In this document: positions 59,146 to 64,000 of the stretch, in pieces
Layout: the number at the start of each line of letters is the position of its first letter
Position numbering within the stretch: position 1 is the first letter of the stretch
Assembly: GCA_002634385.1 (NCBI GenBank)
Contig: NSJL01000006.1
Span: forward strand, 1 to 64,000
Source: Nitrospira sp.
GTDB taxonomy: Bacteria > Nitrospirota > Thermodesulfovibrionia > Thermodesulfovibrionales > Dissulfurispiraceae
Length of the DNA: 64,000 nucleotides
Reading direction: 5' to 3'
The notes under the pieces: generated by a model
Told to the model about the DNA's origin: nothing
The model's database searches: none
The model's input: only the letters and a program-made list of their open reading frames with translations
Program-made: the position numbers and the translations under genes

Positions 59146-60958
59146 TTTCCCCTCCCGGAGAACAGAAAGGCACCCGCAGAACGATCTTTGTCCCTTCGCC
59201 GGGAGTGGAGTATATCTGGAATTTTCCGTCGAGGAGGGCCACTCTCTCGCTCATTCCCAATATCCCCAATCCCCTGCCGTCCTCCGGGGCGTGCAGGAGG
59301 ACCTCCTGCAGCTCGAACCCCACCCCGTCGTCCTCTATAATGACACTGACGAAATGCTCGTCCGTCTTCAGCGATACGGATACGGAACCGGCCTTGGCAT
59401 GGCGGGCAATATTGATCACCGATTCCTGGATTGTCCTGAAGAGGGCGATTTCCACCTGGGAGGGGAATCTTTCCGTGTGCCTGTTCTCTATCAGCAGGGA
59501 GCACATCACCCCCTTCTCCCTCAGGTGCTTCTCGAGGAGCCATCCGATCGCTGCTTCGAGCCCAAGGTCATCGAGAACCGTGGGCCTCAGGTTCTGAATG
59601 ACGGTATGAATGCCGTCGATAGTCTTCAGCACGAGCGCCCTCATGGCATCGATCTTCTCCACGCCGACCTCCCCGGGGGAGAGCCTGCAGATATCGAGAT
59701 TGATCAGGAAAGCGGAAAGATCCTGGAGTATCTCATCATGGAGCTCCCGGGCGATTCTCCTTCTTTCCTCTTCCTGGGAGGAGATGCCTTTCTTAAGGAG
59801 GAGCTCCACCTTTTGCCGGCTCTCCCTGATTTGCTCCGTCCTCTGTGCGACGCGATGCTCCAGGTCTGCGGTATGATTCCTGATCTCCTCCAGCGATTCG
59901 GTGAGCCTCTGCCGCATCGTTTCAAAGCTCCTGCTGAGAACGAGTATCTCGTCGCTCCCCAGGGGACCCACCGGCGTCGAGAGATCGCCCGCCGCGATCC
60001 TGTCGGTTACCGCGGTGAGCTGCTTGAGGGGGCGTACGATACCCCTGCTCGCCCCTATGGCGAAGATGACGGAAGCGGCGATAAAGACAACGATAAGGAA
60101 AGAGAAGGTCTTCCGAAGTTTTGTGGAGGGGGCATAGATATCCTCTTCCGCCTGGCCCACGATGACCCCCCAGGGGGCGGTCTTCAGGGGAACGAAGGCG
60201 AGCAGGTCGACGCCCCCGTCATGGAGCGCCGGCTGTGAATACCGGTGCCTGCATGTCTTGATCCCCGCCTGTCCCGTGCGTATCATTCTCCCCAGCTCGT
60301 CCTCGTGATCATGATGCTGCAGCACATGGGAATGAATGTCAGAGGAGATGACCCTCTCGTTGAAGTCGATGACTTCGACATAGCTGTTCTGTTCCCGGTT
60401 GACCGATTGCAGTATCTGGGTAAGGAAGGGGTTGGTGGGGCTAAGGATCCCGCCCGCGACCCCGATGCTGTTTCCCTCCTTGTCCCGGAGGGGCACCAGG
60501 GCGAAGAGGACGGGCTTTTTGATGGGCTCGATAGTATAGACTCCGGAGATGAGGGGCCGGCCTGTTCTGAGTACCTGTGACACATATTCGATATGGGAGA
60601 GATTTCCCGCGTAGGTATCGCGGAGGGGATACGAAAGAATCTCGTTACCGTATTTGTCCAGGAGGAAGACCCCGTCTGAAAAGAGGGAGTAACGGTACGC
60701 CGTCTCCAGAGCCTTCTTCTCCGGCTCCCCGACAGCGTCCTTCAGATCGATCTTTCCCGAAAGGGAAATATCGTAGAGCCGGTTGAGATTTTCCTGGAGC
60801 AGGATCTCCAGGTAATTGGCGATGGTGCGGGCAAGCATGATACGGTTCTGGAGAGAGCGCTCGATGCTCTCGCGGACGGTGATATAGCTGATTATCCCCA
60901 ATGTCGTTGCAATAGCGACGACATTGAGGATAATGGCGACGAGTATCTTTCTCCGCAT
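59138..60958 (-). CDS. Sensor histidine kinase, HisKA_3 type, with extracytoplasmic Cache-like domain
   Basis: The 606-residue protein has a first helix at about residues 6-28, a large periplasmic double-Cache-like sensor (about 30-295) and a second helix (about 300-322). A HAMP domain and coiled coil follow, then the HisKA_3 His in RRRIARELHDEILQDLSAF and an ATPase domain with EDDGVGF and GLGILGMSERV. No haem motif is present in the sensor, so it should bind a small ligand. ATG at 60958 is chosen; the frame runs upstream into the cytochrome b gene. It is cotranscribed with its regulator and probably with the cytochromes. Confidence 0.9.
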   Translation of the reverse strand: MRRKILVAIILNVVAIATTLGIISYITVRESIERSLQNRIMLARTIANYLEILLQENLNRLYDISLSGKIDLKDAVGEPEKKALETAYRYSLFSDGVFLLDKYGNEILSYPLRDTYAGNLSHIEYVSQVLRTGRPLISGVYTIEPIKKPVLFALVPLRDKEGNSIGVAGGILSPTNPFLTQILQSVNREQNSYVEVIDFNERVISSDIHSHVLQHHDHEDELGRMIRTGQAGIKTCRHRYSQPALHDGGVDLLAFVPLKTAPWGVIVGQAEEDIYAPSTKLRKTFSFLIVVFIAASVIFAIGASRGIVRPLKQLTAVTDRIAAGDLSTPVGPLGSDEILVLSRSFETMRQRLTESLEEIRNHTADLEHRVAQRTEQIRESRQKVELLLKKGISSQEEERRRIARELHDEILQDLSAFLINLDICRLSPGEVGVEKIDAMRALVLKTIDGIHTVIQNLRPTVLDDLGLEAAIGWLLEKHLREKGVMCSLLIENRHTERFPSQVEIALFRTIQESVINIARHAKAGSVSVSLKTDEHFVSVIIEDDGVGFELQEVLLHAPEDGRGLGILGMSERVALLDGKFQIYSTPGEGTKIVLRVPFCSPGGENV

Positions 60959-60982
60959 TCTGGATTGTACCTTTTCTCCTAA

Positions 60983-61012
60983 ACCATACTCCCGTACCCC
61001 GCTTCCTGTCAA
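60983..61012 (-). promoter_or_regulatory. Possible internal promoter before the kinase gene
   Basis: TTGACA (61007-61012), 18 bp, TATGGT (60983-60988) on the minus strand. The -35 overlaps the stop of the cytochrome b gene. It would allow the two-component pair to be made without the cytochromes. Confidence 0.45.
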
Positions 61013-61740
61013 GTGGCGGTTTCCGTTTCGGGAACGCTCTTTTCCGATTCTCCGGCAGGTGTTCCGAAGAGCCTTTCGTATTCAATAGGATGCTCATGGT
61101 GCATGCGCTGCTTCGAAATCTTTCCGGTGAACATCGCCGTATCGATGGGGAACACTTCCGGGCTGAAGACGGCATTATAGATATGCCAGATGATGATGAC
61201 GAGAAAGGCAAGAAGCGCCTCATTGGTATGGAGCGCCTTCGAGACGGGGATCAGGGCGCCCGGGACGTAACGGGAAACCACCGCGGGAAACCAGAGGGCC
61301 AGACCGGTAGCGATCATCAGCACTCCTCCCACCACAACGCCCCAATATTCGAATTTTTGCTTGTAATCGTAGCGGTCACATCGTGCCGGGCTCTCGGAGA
61401 GCCCGAAATAGTAGCGGAGATTGTCGATGGCGTCGGTGAAATCCTTCTTGTGGATCACCATGGAAGGCTGCCACTTCAGGAAGAGAATACCGGCGGCGGC
61501 GACGAGAATATGCTGAAGAGTAAGGACGGTGAAGAAGATACCCGTGTAACGGTGAAGGAGACGCGTGGCATCGATGCCGCCGAGAAACAGGATAACGTTC
61601 TGTGCGGTTTCGAATTCATGGAACTTCTGCGACAGCCCGGTGATGACCAGCAACGTGAATGCCAGGGCATTGCTCCAGTGTTCGAATATCCTGTAGGGGT
61701 GGAACCTCCGTACCGGGACGGCTGTGTCGTGTTCTTTCAT
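61009..61740 (-). CDS. Membrane cytochrome b (formate dehydrogenase gamma / hydrogenase b type)
   Basis: The 243-residue protein has four or five helices with His residues in RIFEHWSNALAF, LLHRYTGIFFTVLTLQHI, ALHTNEALLAF and IIIWHIYNAV that can hold two b haems. It resembles the quinone-reacting cytochrome b subunits of formate dehydrogenase and hydrogenase. Strong AAAGGAGG precedes ATG at 61740. It lies 17 bp after the 13-haem cytochrome, and the two should form a membrane complex that passes electrons between menaquinone and the periplasm. Confidence 0.88.
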   Translation of the reverse strand: MKEHDTAVPVRRFHPYRIFEHWSNALAFTLLVITGLSQKFHEFETAQNVILFLGGIDATRLLHRYTGIFFTVLTLQHILVAAAGILFLKWQPSMVIHKKDFTDAIDNLRYYFGLSESPARCDRYDYKQKFEYWGVVVGGVLMIATGLALWFPAVVSRYVPGALIPVSKALHTNEALLAFLVIIIWHIYNAVFSPEVFPIDTAMFTGKISKQRMHHEHPIEYERLFGTPAGESEKSVPETETAT

Positions 61741-61757
61741 TGTCGGACCTCCTTTCT

Positions 61758-63146
61758 TTATTTGTTGATGGCGTAGCGCCAGATATGCAGGAGGATCTGC
61801 AGTATCAGGCCGATCACCATGAAGGGGATGAAGAGCTGGTAGGCAACATTCACCAGGTAGACCAGGGGGGCCTTTTTCAGACTCGGCTGATAATGGGAAA
61901 TCCAGCTATCGGGGAAGTTGGCCGTAGCGTCCGGATGACACTTCCGGCACCTGTTGAGCAGGTTTGCCTTGATGAGATTCGTGCCGGGGGCGTCAGTTTT
62001 CGTGATATCGTGGATGCCGTGGCAATCCGTGCAGACGGCGATGGGCTTGCTGTTTCCCCCCTTTTGATAGAGCTTCAGCGTTATGCCGTGGAAGTCCTGC
62101 AGATACGTGTCCACTACCGCGGTGGACAGTCCGTATTTCGACATGACCTTTTTGTTTGCATGGCATTTTCCGCACAGGTTCGGCACTTCGTTGTGGAAAT
62201 TGACCGTCCTGGGATCGTGTATGTCATGAGCTTTGTGGCAGTCGGAGCATATGGGGACATCCCCGTTCTGTTCGGAGATCAATGCTCCCCCGTGAACGCT
62301 CCTCTCATAGGTGCGGTAGATCTCTTCATGGCACTGGCTGCATTTCCGGGCATTGGAGACCCTTTCCTTCCGCCCGGAGGCGACGGAGTGGGAACCGTGG
62401 CAATCCGTGCAGACGGGAGCTTTCAGATTTCCCTTGATAAGAGTATTGAAATGAATGCTTTCCATGGTCTTCGTATACTTGTCGAAATGACATCTCCTGC
62501 AACTTTCCGATAACGAGATGGAGTAGTCCCGCTTGCTGGCGAATACGCGAACCGGATGCTCTTCGGAAGAGAAACCGAAATGGCAGTCGGTGCAGCTCAG
62601 ATCCTTATGAATGGATTGATTCAGGAGCGCCTCGTTCATTTTGATGGATGTCCGCTCGCCGTTCTTGAATTCCATCTGCGATTCGATCCCGTGGCAGGTA
62701 AGGCAGTAGTGATTTCCCTGGGCCATCTCCCGAGCCCGGCGGACGGAGTGAGAGCCGTGGCAATCCGTGCAGACGGTATCCCGGGGGGCTTTTGCCATCA
62801 ATTTTGCGTGGATTCCGGTCTTGTAAGAGGTATGGCAACGGGTGCATATCGCTGCCGAAGCGATACGGTAGTCCCTTTTCGATGCGAAGCTCCGGTGCGG
62901 ATGCTTTTCAGGGGTGATGTCATGGCATGCGGAGCATCCGATGATCCGGTGAACGGACTGCTTGAGCTCAAGAAGGTTTACCGTAACGGAAAGTTTCTCT
63001 CCGTCCTTGAAAGTCAGGGACTGCTCCTGGGTGTGGCACATCAGACACAATTGGTCCTCTTCAGGTAAAGCATCCGCCGAGGCCCATGCGGAAAGGGGAA
63101 TCAAACAGAGCAGGCAGAGGGCGGCAATAAAGAAATGTCTGTACAT
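61758..63146 (-). CDS. Thirteen-haem c-type cytochrome with C-terminal membrane anchor
   Basis: The 462-residue precursor has a signal peptide ending near AWASA, thirteen CxxCH motifs (CLMCH to CRKCH) and a last hydrophobic segment (LVYLVNVAYQLFIPFMVIGL and on) as a membrane anchor. CTDCHGSHSV occurs twice and CTDCH five times overall, showing internal duplication. With the downstream cytochrome b it resembles Cbc-type quinol-oxidising complexes of metal reducers. It should sit on the periplasmic face of the inner membrane. ATG at 63146 has GGGGAGG; an in-frame start 36 bases upstream has none. Confidence 0.92.
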   Translation of the reverse strand: MYRHFFIAALCLLCLIPLSAWASADALPEEDQLCLMCHTQEQSLTFKDGEKLSVTVNLLELKQSVHRIIGCSACHDITPEKHPHRSFASKRDYRIASAAICTRCHTSYKTGIHAKLMAKAPRDTVCTDCHGSHSVRRAREMAQGNHYCLTCHGIESQMEFKNGERTSIKMNEALLNQSIHKDLSCTDCHFGFSSEEHPVRVFASKRDYSISLSESCRRCHFDKYTKTMESIHFNTLIKGNLKAPVCTDCHGSHSVASGRKERVSNARKCSQCHEEIYRTYERSVHGGALISEQNGDVPICSDCHKAHDIHDPRTVNFHNEVPNLCGKCHANKKVMSKYGLSTAVVDTYLQDFHGITLKLYQKGGNSKPIAVCTDCHGIHDITKTDAPGTNLIKANLLNRCRKCHPDATANFPDSWISHYQPSLKKAPLVYLVNVAYQLFIPFMVIGLILQILLHIWRYAINK

Positions 63147-63204
63147 GGGTACCTCCCCATAAAGGGAGGGATACTCATGCATCGTGGTATCCCTCCCGGA
63201 TAGG

Positions 63205-63600
63205 TTATTTGCTCTCTGCGGTATCTTCGTTCTCCTGCATCGCTTTCCCTTCCGTCTTCTTGTGTTTTTTCCCCGCCAGGTATGCCTCGGAAGGCCTCCA
63301 TCCGAAATGAGCCGCTTTGGCCCCTTCCTGAACGACCTTTCCGAGAGCTTTCGTAACCACCATCTTGCCTATCATCCTGATCATTACGGCAATGCCGATG
63401 AAGGGGAGGAATCCCGCATACACGAGGCCGAGGAGGGGCCCCGCCAGGAGAATGAAAAGGGGGTGAGCCCTGTAATACGTCGCCGCCGTATCTCCCGGGA
63501 GCACTCCGCCGTTGGAAAGAGTAATGCGCTCTCCCGTCGAAAAATTCCAGTAGTTCCCCGGTTTTACCTTATCTCCTCCTATGTGTTTGAACTCTGCCAT
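63205..63600 (-). CDS. Small membrane protein heading the cytochrome b/c operon
   Basis: The 131-residue protein has a soluble N terminus (MAEFKHIGGDKVKPGNYWNF), one or two membrane helices (ATYYRAHPLFILLAGPLLGL and on) and a basic, charged C terminus. I do not recognise a named family. Its position directly before the cytochrome genes, and AAGGAGGTG before ATG at 63600, suggest a structural or assembly subunit of the complex. There are no cysteines or haem motifs. Confidence 0.72.
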   Translation of the reverse strand: MAEFKHIGGDKVKPGNYWNFSTGERITLSNGGVLPGDTAATYYRAHPLFILLAGPLLGLVYAGFLPFIGIAVMIRMIGKMVVTKALGKVVQEGAKAAHFGWRPSEAYLAGKKHKKTEGKAMQENEDTAESK

Positions 63601-63672
63601 GTCACACCTCCTTATCCGATACCTGGTTTCTGAACCTGTTGGCGGGTGTCCGTTTCCCGCCCTCCTGATTCT

Positions 63673-63701
63673 ACGATACCAGAGAAAAGAACTTGTCTCA
63701 A
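63673..63701 (-). promoter_or_regulatory. Possible promoter of the cytochrome b/c operon
   Basis: TTGAGA (63696-63701), 17 bp, TATCGT (63673-63678) on the minus strand. The match is modest. The leader is about 65 bases with AAGGAGGTG at its end. Confidence 0.4.
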
Positions 63702-63763
63702 TTGGAATAACTTCCTATTTGGAGGTGTTTTTTTTCGTAGGGGGACGGGAAAAATGCCGGGGG

Positions 63764-64000
63764 TCAGGGAACCATGCTTGTCGCCATCCGTATCAGATCC
63801 CTCTGTGAGACCGTGGTGGTGAGGGTGAGGGTGAAATTTCCCTCCCGCCACGAAATCTGATAGCAGGGGACGCTTTCTTCGCAGAGGGCGGTGACAAGGG
63901 TGCCCTCGCGCTCCCGGATAAGGACCGAGCTTTTCCGCACCGGACGCGCAATTCTCATTTCGGACGGGGGGGGAGGGCTTATCCCTGCGCTGAGCTGTTG
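63764..64000 (-). CDS. Partial gene at the right edge, C-terminal end only
   Basis: The minus-strand frame is open from the window edge to TGA at 63764-63766 and encodes at least 78 residues. An internal ATG at 63958 gives 64 residues ending QRDLIRMATSMVP. The ending, a short beta strand followed by Ser and a Leu-x-x-Met/Ile-Ala-x-Ser helix, resembles the C terminus of DUF4367/MucB-type domains of anti-sigma-like proteins. That is only a resemblance. The start and most of the protein lie outside. Confidence 0.45.
   Translation of the reverse strand, partial: QQLSAGISPPPPSEMRIARPVRKSSVLIREREGTLVTALCEESVPCYQISWREGNFTLTLTTTVSQRDLIRMATSMVP

Overview
The window is GC-rich, gene-dense bacterial chromosome: about 60 protein genes on both strands, one riboswitch, no rRNA, tRNA, CRISPR array or insertion sequence. 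The gene mix suggests an anaerobic or microaerophilic, respiring, Gram-negative-type bacterium, perhaps Nitrospirota or a Desulfobacterota relative. Supporting genes are two multiheme c-type cytochromes with about 13 haem sites each, a haem-c histidine kinase, lipoproteins of outer-membrane type, a CFI-box-CTERM protein, a pyruvoyl-type arginine decarboxylase and a c-di-GMP-I riboswitch. The phylum is inference from gene content only.

Region 0.3-11.4 kb, all minus strand. A polyamine operon (arginine decarboxylase, deoxyhypusine-synthase-like enzyme, agmatinase) has its own consensus promoter. Upstream of it is an eight-gene array behind another consensus promoter: PQQ-type sugar dehydrogenase, c-type cytochrome lipoprotein, inositol-3-phosphate synthase, sugar-phosphate isomerase, TatD-like hydrolase (EboB type), second isomerase (EboE type), UbiA prenyltransferase (EboC type) and alkaline-phosphatase-superfamily phosphodiesterase (EboF type). 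It reads as a variant of the poorly understood ebo cluster. The usual dehydroquinate-synthase-like cyclase (EboD) is missing and an unrelated cyclase, inositol-phosphate synthase, is present, together with a periplasmic redox pair. This is the best candidate for an undescribed system.

Region 11.4-31 kb. An AttH/ABC/FtsX export operon comes first, then a glycine-zipper lipoprotein, an HPF-cold-shock fusion, an RNase E/G operon, a LOG-family protein, a metallo-hydrolase and a PP2C phosphatase. Next is an MsbA-like ABC exporter with a c-di-GMP-I riboswitch and terminator in its leader. A universal stress protein, a DUF3243 protein, an FKBP isomerase, an iron-sulfur flavoprotein, a tiny Cys-rich protein and an S1-domain protein follow.

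Region 31-48 kb. This holds a decayed CbbQ/NorQ fragment, an MFS transporter, an ABC-F ATPase, a beta-propeller lipoprotein, DUF362, UbiB, ChaN-like, RarA, HD-GYP, EamA and CinA/PncC proteins, a secreted metalloprotease and DNA ligase LigA.

Region 48-64 kb is a respiratory and signalling block. It contains a multiheme cytochrome operon with TPR and thioredoxin-fold partners, a haem-c histidine kinase, a Slp lipoprotein, a NapH-like ferredoxin, an HtrA-like protease, dtd-cca-tauE, and an operon of small membrane protein, 13-haem cytochrome, cytochrome b, sensor kinase and NarL-type regulator. A partial gene runs off the right edge.

Two genome-style features cut across the regions. One is a degenerate repeat with CAG every 10-11 bp, seen as an inverted pair at 15.9-16.0 kb and a single array at 45.9-46.0 kb. 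The other is a set of genes whose -10 box lies so close to the ATG that a leaderless transcript is predicted.
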